The position numbers were made by a program, and so were the translations under genes. This document shows, piece by piece, positions 55,760 through 63,770 of a stretch of DNA of 64,000 nt. Each line of letters starts with the position of its first letter. Position 1 is the first letter of the stretch. The stretch comes from Streptomyces sp. M41(2017) (GTDB lineage Bacteria; Actinomycetota; Actinomycetes; Streptomycetales; Streptomycetaceae): the NCBI RefSeq assembly GCF_002078175.1, contig NZ_MWFK01000002.1, positions 682,001-746,000 on the forward strand. Reading direction: 5' to 3'. The notes beneath the pieces are model-generated. The model was not told where the DNA came from. It was given only the letters and a program-made list of their open reading frames with translations, and did not search any database.

Positions 55760-56536
55760 ATGACCCAGTACAGCGACCACCACGGCCCCGAGGGCCTGCT
55801 GATCCGCGGCACGATCATCGTGGTGCCCGGCCGCGGCGAGACCCGGGACACGTACACGCGCTTCGCCCGGCGGCTCGCCGCCGACGCCTACCGCGTCCGG
55901 GTGATCGACGCTCCCGTCCTCGACGCCGGGGACCCGGACGGCTCGCTGACGGGCCTGGCCGAGCGGCTCACGGACGCGATCGGGGGCACCGCCTCCGAGG
56001 ACGGTGTGGCCCTGCCGGTCGTCCTCGTCGGGTCGGACACGGGGGCCGCGGCGCTCGCCGCGCTCCTCGGCCGGACCGGTGCGGGGCCGGCCCCGGAGCC
56101 CGACGCGCTGGTCCTCGCCGGTCTCCCCGGCCCCACCGCCGGGTCCGCCGCCGGGATCGGCACCTGGGACGACGAGCTCGACGCGCGCACCTCGTGCCCG
56201 ACGCACCGGGGGACGCTCTCCCAGGACGCCGGGGTACGGCGCGGGTCGCTGGGCGACGCCGTTCCGGACGCGGTACTCGGCGCGGCGTACGCGAGCGAGA
56301 CCCGCGTGCCCACCCTGCTCCTCGCCGGTGACGCCGACCCGCTGGCCGACCACGAGGCGCTCGCCCGTGCCGCGAAGTCGCTGCCCCGGGCCCGTCTCTC
56401 GGTCGTCCACGGGGCGCACCACGACGTCCTCAACGACCTGCAGCACCGTTCGGTCGCCGCCGAGGTCGTCACGTTCCTCGAAGCGCTGCGCAACGACCTG
56501 CGGCCGCTGGTCGCCGTGCGGTCGAGCGCCTGGTGA
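55760..56536 (+). CDS. Alpha/beta hydrolase with aspartate at the nucleophile position
   Basis: A 258-residue alpha/beta-fold protein. The nucleophile elbow reads VVLVGSDTGAAAL, placing aspartate rather than serine at the central position, as in haloalkane dehalogenases and epoxide hydrolases. The acid site is probably in LLLAGDADPLAD and the catalytic histidine in VVHGAHHDVLND. It starts one base after the monooxygenase stop, so translation is coupled. It may process the product or substrate of that enzyme; nothing more specific is supported. Confidence 0.85.
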   Translation: MTQYSDHHGPEGLLIRGTIIVVPGRGETRDTYTRFARRLAADAYRVRVIDAPVLDAGDPDGSLTGLAERLTDAIGGTASEDGVALPVVLVGSDTGAAALAALLGRTGAGPAPEPDALVLAGLPGPTAGSAAGIGTWDDELDARTSCPTHRGTLSQDAGVRRGSLGDAVPDAVLGAAYASETRVPTLLLAGDADPLADHEALARAAKSLPRARLSVVHGAHHDVLNDLQHRSVAAEVVTFLEALRNDLRPLVAVRSSAW

Positions 56537-56585
56537 CGTCCCACCGCCCCTCGCCGCATCCGAACCCCGACCCGGAAGGCCCGCC

Positions 56586-57143
56586 ATGGCTGTGATTCTG
56601 TCCGTCTCCGGAAGCCCCTCCCCCACCTCCCGCACCACACGTCTGCTGCGTCACCTCGACGAACGGCTCCGCCTCCAGGGACACGAGGTGATCCCGTTGG
56701 AGGTCCGGACCCTGCCCGCCCAGGCACTGCTCGATGCCGACTTCCGGCACCCGGCGATCGTCGAGGCGACGGCGCAGTTCGAGCGCGCGGACGGCGTGGT
56801 CATCGGCACACCCGTCTACAAGGCCGCCTACTCGGGCCTGTTGAAGTCGCTCCTCGACCTGCTCCCGCAGTACGCGCTGACCGGCAAGACGGTGCTGCCG
56901 CTGGCCACCGGCGGCAGCACCGCCCATGTCCTCGCCATCGACTACGCGTTGCGTCCGGTGCTGAGTTCCATGGGCGCCTCGCACATCGTCCCCGGCTGGT
57001 TCACCCTCGACAAGGACATCGTCGTCGGCGAGGACGGCACACCGGCGGTCGCGCTCGCCGCGGCCCAGGCCCTGGAGCAGGTGACGGACCACTTCTCCGC
57101 CGCGCTCGGAGGACGGACGACGGTCCTGGCGTCGACCGGCTGA
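56586..57143 (+). CDS. NAD(P)H-dependent FMN reductase (SsuE/MsuE-like)
   Basis: A 185-residue flavodoxin-fold reductase. It has the FMN phosphate loop SGSPSPTSRTTRLL at residues 7-20, GVVIGTPVYKAAYSGLLKSLLDLL and PLATGGSTAHVLAIDYALRP. The family supplies reduced FMN to two-component monooxygenases such as SsuD in alkanesulfonate use. It is probably the flavin partner of the monooxygenases in this locus. The ATG at 56586 follows GGAAGG. It is the last gene of the plus-strand operon before the metYX leader. Confidence 0.93.
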   Translation: MAVILSVSGSPSPTSRTTRLLRHLDERLRLQGHEVIPLEVRTLPAQALLDADFRHPAIVEATAQFERADGVVIGTPVYKAAYSGLLKSLLDLLPQYALTGKTVLPLATGGSTAHVLAIDYALRPVLSSMGASHIVPGWFTLDKDIVVGEDGTPAVALAAAQALEQVTDHFSAALGGRTTVLASTG

Positions 57144-57167
57144 CGACGGTCGTGACGGCGCACCGCC

Positions 57168-57218
57168 CGGACCCGGCGACGGGCGGTCCGCACCCCGGCC
57201 GTCGCACCGCCGGGTCCG
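57168..57218 (+). terminator. Inverted repeat after the FMN reductase gene
   Basis: CGGACCCGGCG pairs perfectly with CGCCGGGTCCG over a 29-base loop that can itself fold. Its position between the reductase and the leader of metYX suits a terminator. Confidence 0.45.
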
Positions 57219-57326
57219 GCCGGTCGCCGCTGCCTCCAACTCCCCCTGGAACGGACGGCCTTCACCGGTGCCCCCGAAGGTCGCGATCCGCTGGTGTGCC
57301 GTGACCAACTGTGGTTACCTGACTGC

Positions 57327-57401
57327 ATGACCGTGCTCGTGACCCGCCGCCACGTCGACTACGTGCGTGTCACCACCACGGCGTGTCGCGCCGTGAGCTG
57401 A
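57327..57401 (+). CDS. Leader peptide 2, upstream of metYX
   Basis: A 24-codon ORF whose core reads TRRHVDYVRVTTTACRAVS. The R-[HY]-V-D-x-x-R pattern and a later cysteine match the first leader at 47404 and the putative leader peptides common before actinobacterial sulfur genes. It has no ribosome binding site and probably starts at or near the transcript 5' end. It would couple metYX expression to cysteine (or threonine/valine tRNA) supply through ribosome progress. Confidence 0.75.
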   Translation: MTVLVTRRHVDYVRVTTTACRAVS

Positions 57402-57569
57402 CGCTCCGCTCCGCGCCCGATCACCTTCTCCTCCCCTTTCCGGCACCGCGCTTCGCCTTGCCCTGCACGCCTTCACGGCATCGCGCGCAAGGCCGCCGCG
57501 CGTCCGCCCACACCTCCGCCCGCGCCGATCCGCGCACCTCCGCACCCGTACACCGCACAAGGGAGAACC
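57402..57569 (+). other. C-rich spacer between leader peptide 2 and metY
   Basis: There is no gene here. The sense strand is C-rich and G-poor with little predicted pairing, as expected of a Rho-loading site, and it ends with the GGGAG ribosome binding site of metY. It is consistent with Rho-dependent attenuation controlled by the leader ORF (inference). Confidence 0.45.
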
Positions 57570-58928
57570 ATGAGCCGGCCCATCGACTCCGTGACCGCGG
57601 GGCACACCCCCGACGAAGCGCCCGGTCCCGACACGTCCGCCTGGTCGTTCGAGACCAAGCAGATCCACGCCGGTGCCGTGCCCGATCCGACGACGGGGGC
57701 GCGGGCGGTGCCGATCTACCAGACCAGCTCGTTCGTCTTCCGCGACACCCAGCACGCCGCGGACCTGTTCGCGCTGGCCGAGCCGGGCAACATCTACACC
57801 CGCATCCACAACCCGACCCAGGACGTCTTCGAGCAGCGTGTGGCGGCGCTGGAGGGTGGCGTCGCGGCCGTGGCACTCGCCTCCGGGCAGGCCGCGGAGA
57901 CCCTCGCCATCCTCACGCTGGCGTCCGCCGGGGACCACATCGTCTCCAGTACGTCGCTGTACGGCGGCACGTACAACCTGTTCCGCCACACGCTCCCCCG
58001 GTTCGGCATCGAGGTGTCGTTCGTCGACGACCCGGACGACCCGGACGCCTGGCGTGCCGCGATCAGGCCGAACACCAAGGCCCTGTTCGCGGAGACCCTG
58101 GGCAACCCGCGCGGCAACGTGCTCGACGTACGGGCCGTGGCGGACGTCGCGCACGGGGCGGGCGTCCCGTTGATCGTGGACAACACCGTGCCGACGCCGT
58201 ATCTGCTGCGGCCCCTCGAGCACGGGGCCGACATCGTCGTCCACTCGGCGACCAAGTTCCTCGGCGGACACGGCACCACCATCGCCGGTGTCGTCGTCGA
58301 CGGCGGCACCTTCGACTTCGGTGCGCACGCGGACCGCTTCCCGGACTTCACCGAGCCGGACCCCAGCTACCACGGGCTGCGGTACTGGCCGGCGCTCGGT
58401 CCCGGCGCCTTCGCGGTCAAGCTGCGGGTGCAGTTGCTGCGGGACATCGGCCCGGCGCTCTCGCCGCACTCCGCGTTCCTGCTCCTCCAGGGCGTGGAGA
58501 CGCTGAGCCTGCGCATCGAGCGGCACTCCTCGAACGCCCAGGCGCTGGCCGAGTGGCTGGAGCAGCGTGACGAGGTGGCCGCCGTGCACTACCCCGGACT
58601 GCCGTCCAACCGGTGGTACGAAGCGGGGCAGCGCTATCTGCCGCGAGGAGCGGGCGCGGTCCTCGCGTTCGAGCTGCGGGACGGTGTCGAGGCCGGGAAG
58701 CGGTTCGTGGACGCCGTGGAGCTGTTCAGCCATCTGGCGAACATCGGGGACGTCCGCAGCCTGATCATCCACCCGGCCTCGACGACCCACAGTCAGCTGG
58801 ACGAGGCGCAGCTGGCGGCGACCGGTACCGCGCCGGGGCTGGTGCGGCTGTCGGTGGGCATCGAGAACCTGGTGGACCTCAAGGCGGATCTGGAGGCAGG
58901 CTTCCGCGCGGCGAAGGGTGCGTCCTGA
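57570..58928 (+). CDS. metY: O-acetylhomoserine sulfhydrylase
   Basis: A 452-residue PLP enzyme of the Cys/Met-metabolism family. It has YQTSSFVFRDTQHAADLFAL, LASGQAAETLAIL, the PLP-lysine block VVHSATKFLGGHGTTIAG (about residue 230) and LIIHPASTTHSQLDEAQL. Its length and the FVFRDTQHAA type of N-terminal region match O-acetylhomoserine aminocarboxypropyltransferases, which make homocysteine from O-acetylhomoserine and sulfide. It forms an operon with metX, overlapping it by 4 bases. It provides the sink for sulfide released from scavenged organosulfur compounds. Confidence 0.96.
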   Translation: MSRPIDSVTAGHTPDEAPGPDTSAWSFETKQIHAGAVPDPTTGARAVPIYQTSSFVFRDTQHAADLFALAEPGNIYTRIHNPTQDVFEQRVAALEGGVAAVALASGQAAETLAILTLASAGDHIVSSTSLYGGTYNLFRHTLPRFGIEVSFVDDPDDPDAWRAAIRPNTKALFAETLGNPRGNVLDVRAVADVAHGAGVPLIVDNTVPTPYLLRPLEHGADIVVHSATKFLGGHGTTIAGVVVDGGTFDFGAHADRFPDFTEPDPSYHGLRYWPALGPGAFAVKLRVQLLRDIGPALSPHSAFLLLQGVETLSLRIERHSSNAQALAEWLEQRDEVAAVHYPGLPSNRWYEAGQRYLPRGAGAVLAFELRDGVEAGKRFVDAVELFSHLANIGDVRSLIIHPASTTHSQLDEAQLAATGTAPGLVRLSVGIENLVDLKADLEAGFRAAKGAS

Positions 58929-60076
58929 ACACCGAGGTCACTCCGTCCGCCGATCCCCTCCCGCCGGCCTCCGGTGGCCGGCGGGAGGGTGACCCGCCCG
59001 GACACCGCAAGTGGCACCTCCGCGACAAGGCGCTGTCCTTGGAGGCGGGCGGTGAACTGCCGGGCGTGCGGCTGGCGTTCGAGACCTGGGGGCGGCTCGC
59101 GCCCGACGGGTCCAACGCCGTGCTGGTGTTGCACGCGCTCACCGGCGACAGCCATGTCGCCGGTCCGGCCGGGCCCGGTCACCCGACGCCCGGCTGGTGG
59201 GACGGGCTGGTCGGGCCCGGTCTCGCCCTGGACCCGGACCGCTGGTTCGTCGTCGCGCCGAACGTGCTCGGCGGCTGTCAGGGGAGCACCGGTCCGTCCT
59301 CGGCCGGCCCGGCAGGCCCGCCGTGGGGCGGCGCGTTCCCCTTTCTGACCCAGCGCGACCAGGTGGCGGCGGAAGCCGGGCTCGCCGACGCGCTCGGGGT
59401 CGGCCGTTGGGCGCTGGTGATCGGCGGTTCCATGGGCGGCATGCGCGCCCTGGAGTGGGCGGTGTCGTACCCGGACCGCACGGACGCGCTGCTGCTGCTG
59501 GCCACCACGGCTGCGGCGAGCGCGGAGCAGATCGCCTGGGCCGACATCCAGACGCGGGCGATCCGGAGCGACCCGAACTGGCGGGGCGGCGACTATCACG
59601 GTGCCGGGCCGGGCCGGGGGCCACACGCGGGCCTGGGCCTGGCCCGCCGCCTCGCCCACGTCACGTACCGCAGCGAGTCCGAGCTGGCGGTCCGCTTCGG
59701 TCGTGCCGTGCAGGGCGAGGAGGACCCGTGGGAGGGTGGCCGCTACCAGGTCCAGTCCTATCTGGACCACCATGCCGCCAAGCTGGTGCGCCGCTTCGAC
59801 GCGGGCAGCTATGTGACGCTGTCGGAGGCCATGAACAGTCACGACGTCGGGCGCGGCCGTGGCGGCACCCGTGCGGCGCTCAGCCGGGTCACGGCGAGGA
59901 CCCTGGTCGCCGGCGTCGACTCCGACCGGCTCTATCCGCCGTCCCAGCAGGCCGAGGTGGCGGCGGGCATCTCCGCGGCGGACCGGCCGCGGGTGATCGA
60001 GTCCCCCCACGGGCACGACGGCTTCCTCATCGAGGTGGAGCAGGTCTCCGCACTCGTCAGCGAACTGACGGGCTGA
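58925..60076 (+). CDS. metX: Homoserine O-acetyltransferase (apparent CTG start)
   Basis: About 383 residues of the alpha/beta-fold MetX family. It has AFETWGRLAPDGSNAVLVLH, the nucleophile motif GGSMGGMRALEW, the catalytic aspartate in VAGVDSDRLYPP and histidine in SPHGHDGF. It makes O-acetylhomoserine, the co-substrate of MetY. The conserved N-terminal block (KWHLRDKALSLEAGG) has no ATG, GTG or TTG before it within the gene; the CTG at 58925 overlaps the metY stop (CTGA) and follows AAGGG, so it is the best start. A TTG inside the block near 59039 is the main alternative and would cut conserved residues. Confidence 0.94.
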   Translation: MNTEVTPSADPLPPASGGRREGDPPGHRKWHLRDKALSLEAGGELPGVRLAFETWGRLAPDGSNAVLVLHALTGDSHVAGPAGPGHPTPGWWDGLVGPGLALDPDRWFVVAPNVLGGCQGSTGPSSAGPAGPPWGGAFPFLTQRDQVAAEAGLADALGVGRWALVIGGSMGGMRALEWAVSYPDRTDALLLLATTAAASAEQIAWADIQTRAIRSDPNWRGGDYHGAGPGRGPHAGLGLARRLAHVTYRSESELAVRFGRAVQGEEDPWEGGRYQVQSYLDHHAAKLVRRFDAGSYVTLSEAMNSHDVGRGRGGTRAALSRVTARTLVAGVDSDRLYPPSQQAEVAAGISAADRPRVIESPHGHDGFLIEVEQVSALVSELTG

Positions 60077-60098
60077 CGGGCTGACGGCCGGGCGAACG

Positions 60099-60133
60099 GG
60101 AGGCCGGGCGGGCGGGTGATCCGCCCGGCCTCC
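60099..60133. terminator. Bidirectional terminator after metX
   Basis: A perfect 13-bp stem, GGAGGCCGGGCGG with CCGCCCGGCCTCC, and a 9-base loop lie between convergent metX and the minus-strand monooxygenase gene. Confidence 0.8.
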
Positions 60134-60146
60134 GTCCGGCGGCGGT

Positions 60147-61271
60147 TCACCGTGTGCGCCACTCCTCGGCCAGCAGGTCGTACGACCGCACCCGGTCCGC
60201 GTGGTCGTGGGTGATCGTGGTGATCAGCAACTCGTCCGCCCCCGTGGCCTCCTGGAGCTGGGCCAGTCGGTCCGCCACCCGGCCCGGGGATCCGACGAAC
60301 TGGGTGTCGAGGCGGTCCTGGACCAGCGCGCGGTCGGCGGCGGACCACACGTGGGCGCGCGCCTCGTCCGGTGTGGGGAACGGGACGGCCCCCTCGGCGT
60401 TGCGGATGCTGCGGACCCAGAGGCCGTAGCCGGTGGCGAGCTCACGGGCTCGCGCGTCGTCCTCGGCGACCACCACGTCCGCGGACACGCTGACGTACGG
60501 CTTGTCGAGGACGTCCGACGGCCGGAACGCGGCGCGGTAGCCCTCGGCCGCCTCCAGCACGGTCGCCGGACTGACGTGGTAGTTCGCCGCGAACCGCAGG
60601 CCGTTGCGGCCGGCGACCTCGGCGCTCACGCCGCCGCTGCTGCCCAGGATCCACAGCTGCAGATCCGCGCCCTCGCCCGGGACGACGTGCGCCTCGACGC
60701 CGTCGGCCGACCGGTAGGTGCCGCCGAGGAGGGCGAGGACGTCGTCGATCTGCTCGCCGTACTCCTGCGACACCGCGTTCGGCTGCTGCAGCAGGGTGCG
60801 CTGCAGGGCCACGCGCGGTGATCCGAGAAGGTGCTCGAACGAGAAACGGGGCGGGATGCGCAGCCCGTTGGGAGTGAGCCCGTCGACGACGGGCGTGGTG
60901 GTCGGCCGGGCGGCGGTGCCACCCGGAGGGGCTCCACCCGAGCGGCCCAGCCCCAGGTCGAGACGCCCGGGATGCAACGCGTCGATCAGGCCGAACTCCT
61001 CGACCGTGGACAGGGCGGTGCGGTGGCCGAGCTGGACGGCGCCGGACCCGAGCCTGATGGTCGAGGTCGCCGATGCCGTCAGGGCGAGGAGGACCGCGGG
61101 TGAGGTGCCGGCGACGCCCGGGTTGAGGTGGTGCTCGGCGAACCAGTAGCGGGCGTACCCGAGTTCCTCGGCCCGGCGGGCCAGGTCGACGGAGTTGCGG
61201 AGCGCCTCGCCGGCGGTGGAGCCGGACGGGATCGGGACCAGGTCGAGGACGCCGAGAGGGATGTCGGACAT
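60147..61271 (-). CDS. Luciferase-like FMN-dependent monooxygenase 3 (MsnO8-like)
   Basis: A 374-residue luciferase-like protein. It starts MSDIPLGVLDLVPIPSGSTAG, with YARYWFAEHHLNPGVAGTSP, IRLGSGAVQLGHRTALSTVEEF and LQLWILGSSG. The LGVLDLVPIxxG beginning and LGSSG block are typical of the MsnO8 group of small luciferase-like oxidoreductases. The ATG at 61271 follows GAGGAGCC. It is the last gene of a minus-strand operon of at least four such enzymes. The substrate is unknown. Confidence 0.91.
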   Translation of the reverse strand: MSDIPLGVLDLVPIPSGSTAGEALRNSVDLARRAEELGYARYWFAEHHLNPGVAGTSPAVLLALTASATSTIRLGSGAVQLGHRTALSTVEEFGLIDALHPGRLDLGLGRSGGAPPGGTAARPTTTPVVDGLTPNGLRIPPRFSFEHLLGSPRVALQRTLLQQPNAVSQEYGEQIDDVLALLGGTYRSADGVEAHVVPGEGADLQLWILGSSGGVSAEVAGRNGLRFAANYHVSPATVLEAAEGYRAAFRPSDVLDKPYVSVSADVVVAEDDARARELATGYGLWVRSIRNAEGAVPFPTPDEARAHVWSAADRALVQDRLDTQFVGSPGRVADRLAQLQEATGADELLITTITHDHADRVRSYDLLAEEWRTR

Positions 61272-61285
61272 GACGGTTCGGCTCC

Positions 61286-62377
61286 TCAGTGGTCGGCGGG
61301 CACGGGGTGGCCGGTGGGCGGCGCGAGGACCGGTCCCCAGGTGAACGGGGGATCGGGGATCTCGCGGCGCAGCACCGGTGCCACGTCCGACTGGAAGAGT
61401 TCCAGCGCCGTGCGGTGCTGGCGGTCCGTCAGTCCGCCCGCGTCGGCGTGCAGATGCAGCACGCTGTGCCCGAACTGCTCGTGGTAGCGGTGCACCTTCT
61501 CGATGATCTGCTGGGGGCTGCCGATCAGCGCCGAGCTGCGCTCCACGAAGTCCTCCAGGGTGGGGAACACGGGTTCCAGACCCAGACGTCTCTGGAACGC
61601 GAGGTTGCCTTCGAACACGGGCCGGTAGTCGGCGAGTGCCTCCTGGGAGGTCCGCGCCGCGTAGAAGCCGGCGGTGCCGGCGCCGACCGCGATGGCTGCC
61701 GGATCGTGGCCGTAGTGCACCCAGCGCTCGCGGTAGTGGCGGATCAACTCGGCGTAGGGCTCGATGGTGTTGGTGACGTTGGCGGAGAAGAGCGGGTCGC
61801 CGTACCGGGCGGCCAGGTCGACCGACTCCTTGCTGGTGGCGCTGCCGTGCCAGACGCGGACGGGCTGCTGGAGCGGTCGCGGCCACACCTCGGCCTCGTG
61901 GAGCTCCGGACGGAAGCGGGTCGCCGCGGTGACCTTGTCCTGCCGCCAGATACGCCGGAACACCTCGTAGCTCTCGGCGTTGCGGTCCCACTGGTCGTCG
62001 GTCGTGACCTGGAACAGCTCCCGCTGCGCCGCGCCGTTCCCTTTTCCGACGATCAGCTCCAGGCGCCCGCCCGACAGATGGTCCAGCGTCGCGTAGTCCT
62101 CGTACGCGCGAACCGGGTCGAGGAGACTGAGGGTGGTGACCGCCGTGAACAGCCGGATGCGCGAGGTGAGCGCGGCGATGTGGCTCAGCACCACCGGCGG
62201 GGAGGACGAGATGAACGGACGCTCGTGGCGCTCCCCCACTCCGAACCCGTCGAATCCCAGTTCCTCGGCGAGCAGCGCGTTGTCGATCACCTCGCGGAAG
62301 CGGTCGTCGGTCGGCTTCTTGACGCCGGTCACTGGATGCGGAGCGTGCACGATCAGGGTGATCGCCAGGAACTTCAT
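61286..62377 (-). CDS. Luciferase-like FMN-dependent monooxygenase 4
   Basis: A 363-residue luciferase-like protein. It starts MKFLAITLIVHAPHPVTGVKK, with LGFDGFGVGERHERPFISSSP, IRLFTAVTTLSLLDPVRAYEDYATLDHLSGGRLE split over the typical strands, and VWHGSATSKESVDLAARYGD. The VGERH and LDPVRxxEDYATLDxLSGGR blocks are strong family marks. Its ATG overlaps the stop of the preceding monooxygenase gene by 4 bases, so translation is coupled. The substrate is unknown. Confidence 0.91.
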   Translation of the reverse strand: MKFLAITLIVHAPHPVTGVKKPTDDRFREVIDNALLAEELGFDGFGVGERHERPFISSSPPVVLSHIAALTSRIRLFTAVTTLSLLDPVRAYEDYATLDHLSGGRLELIVGKGNGAAQRELFQVTTDDQWDRNAESYEVFRRIWRQDKVTAATRFRPELHEAEVWPRPLQQPVRVWHGSATSKESVDLAARYGDPLFSANVTNTIEPYAELIRHYRERWVHYGHDPAAIAVGAGTAGFYAARTSQEALADYRPVFEGNLAFQRRLGLEPVFPTLEDFVERSSALIGSPQQIIEKVHRYHEQFGHSVLHLHADAGGLTDRQHRTALELFQSDVAPVLRREIPDPPFTWGPVLAPPTGHPVPADH

Positions 62378-63750
62378 GACGCGGCCCGGTCGGTCCGCGC
62401 CCCGGCGTCGGGGTGGGCGAGGCCGAGGTGGTCCCGCAGGGTGCGGCCCTCGTACGCGGTGCGGTAGACACCGCGTTCCTGGAGGAGGGGGACGACGCTG
62501 TCCGCGAAGGAGTCCAGGCCACCGGGTGTGATGTGCGGGACGAGGATGAAGCCGTCGGAGGCGTCGGCCTGGACGAAGTCGTTGATGGTCTCGGCGACGG
62601 TGGCCGGGGTGCCGACGAACGCCTGCCGGTTCCCGGTCTCGATGACGAGGTCCCGGATGGACCAGTTGTTGGCGGCCGCCCGCTCCCGCCACTCGCGGGC
62701 GGTGGCCAGCGGGTCACGGTACATCCGGACCTGGGCGCGGCCCCGGGCGATGGTGTGTTCGCCGAGGTCCGGGTCGATGTCGGGCAGCGGACCGTCCGGG
62801 TCGTACGAGGACAGGTCGCGGTTCCAGACGAACTCCAGGTGCTTGATGGCGGTGGCGCCGCTGACCTGCGCGCGCCGTATCTCACGGGCGTGCTCCTCGG
62901 CCTCGGCGTCGGTGTCCCCGAGGACGAAGGTCGCGGCGGGCAGGATCAGCAGCTCGTCGTGGCGTCGCCCGTACCGCGCGAGGCGTCCCTTGACGTCGGT
63001 GTAGAAGGCCTGGCCCTCCTTGAGGGTGGCGTAGCGGCTGAAGATGGCGTCGGCGCCGGCGGCGGCGAACTCGCGGCCCTCCTCGGAGTCCCCCGCCTGG
63101 AAGATCACCGGGCGGCCCTGCGGGGAGCGCGGGACGTTGAACTGGCCCTCGATGTCGAAGTGCCGGCCCCGGTGGACGAAGGCGCCGGCCTTGGCGTCGT
63201 CGAGGAAGGTGCCGCTCTCCTGGTCGGCGACGATCTCGTCGCCGCGCCAGGAGTCGAAGAGTTCGTTCGCCGTGGCCAGGAACTCCTTGGCGCGTGAGTA
63301 CCGCTCGTCCTGGGGCAGGAAGCCACCGCGGCGGAAGTTCTCACCGGTGAAGGCGTCCCAGGAGGTGACGACGTTCCAGGCGGCCCGGCCATCGGACAGG
63401 TGGTCGAGGCTGGCGAACTGGCGGGCCACCTCGTAGGGCTCGTTGAAGGTGGAGTTGATGGTGCCGGTCAGGCCGAGGTGTTCGGTGACGGCCGCGAGCG
63501 CCGTCAGGACGGCGAAGGTGTCGGGGCGTCCGACGACGTCCAGGTCGTAGATCTTGCCGCCCTGTTCCCGCAGGCGCAGACCTTCGGCGAGGAACAGGAA
63601 GTCGAACTTGGCGCGCTCGGCGGTCCGCGCGAACTGGGCGAACGAGCTGAACTCGATGTGGCTGCCGGCCTCGGGGTCGCTCCACACGGTGGTGTTGTTG
63701 ACGCCGGGGAAGTGCGCCGCGAGGTGGATCTGCTTGAGCGGCTTGCTCAT
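62374..63750 (-). CDS. NtaA/SnaA/DszA-family flavin-dependent monooxygenase 5
   Basis: A 458-residue NtaA-type protein. It has IHLAAHFPGVNNTTVWSDP, FDFLFLAEGLRLREQGG, NSTFNEPYEVARQFASLDH, GRAAWNVVTSWD and RSPQGRPVIFQAG. Compared with monooxygenase 1 of the plus strand it shares the same blocks but has a different N-terminal substrate region, so it is a paralogue rather than a duplicate. The ATG at 63750 follows GGAAGGACCCCCCG. It overlaps the downstream monooxygenase gene and lies 20 bases after the next NtaA-type gene. Confidence 0.93.
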   Translation of the reverse strand: MSKPLKQIHLAAHFPGVNNTTVWSDPEAGSHIEFSSFAQFARTAERAKFDFLFLAEGLRLREQGGKIYDLDVVGRPDTFAVLTALAAVTEHLGLTGTINSTFNEPYEVARQFASLDHLSDGRAAWNVVTSWDAFTGENFRRGGFLPQDERYSRAKEFLATANELFDSWRGDEIVADQESGTFLDDAKAGAFVHRGRHFDIEGQFNVPRSPQGRPVIFQAGDSEEGREFAAAGADAIFSRYATLKEGQAFYTDVKGRLARYGRRHDELLILPAATFVLGDTDAEAEEHAREIRRAQVSGATAIKHLEFVWNRDLSSYDPDGPLPDIDPDLGEHTIARGRAQVRMYRDPLATAREWRERAAANNWSIRDLVIETGNRQAFVGTPATVAETINDFVQADASDGFILVPHITPGGLDSFADSVVPLLQERGVYRTAYEGRTLRDHLGLAHPDAGARTDRAAS

Positions 63751-63770
63751 GGTCGGGGGGTCCTTCCGGC

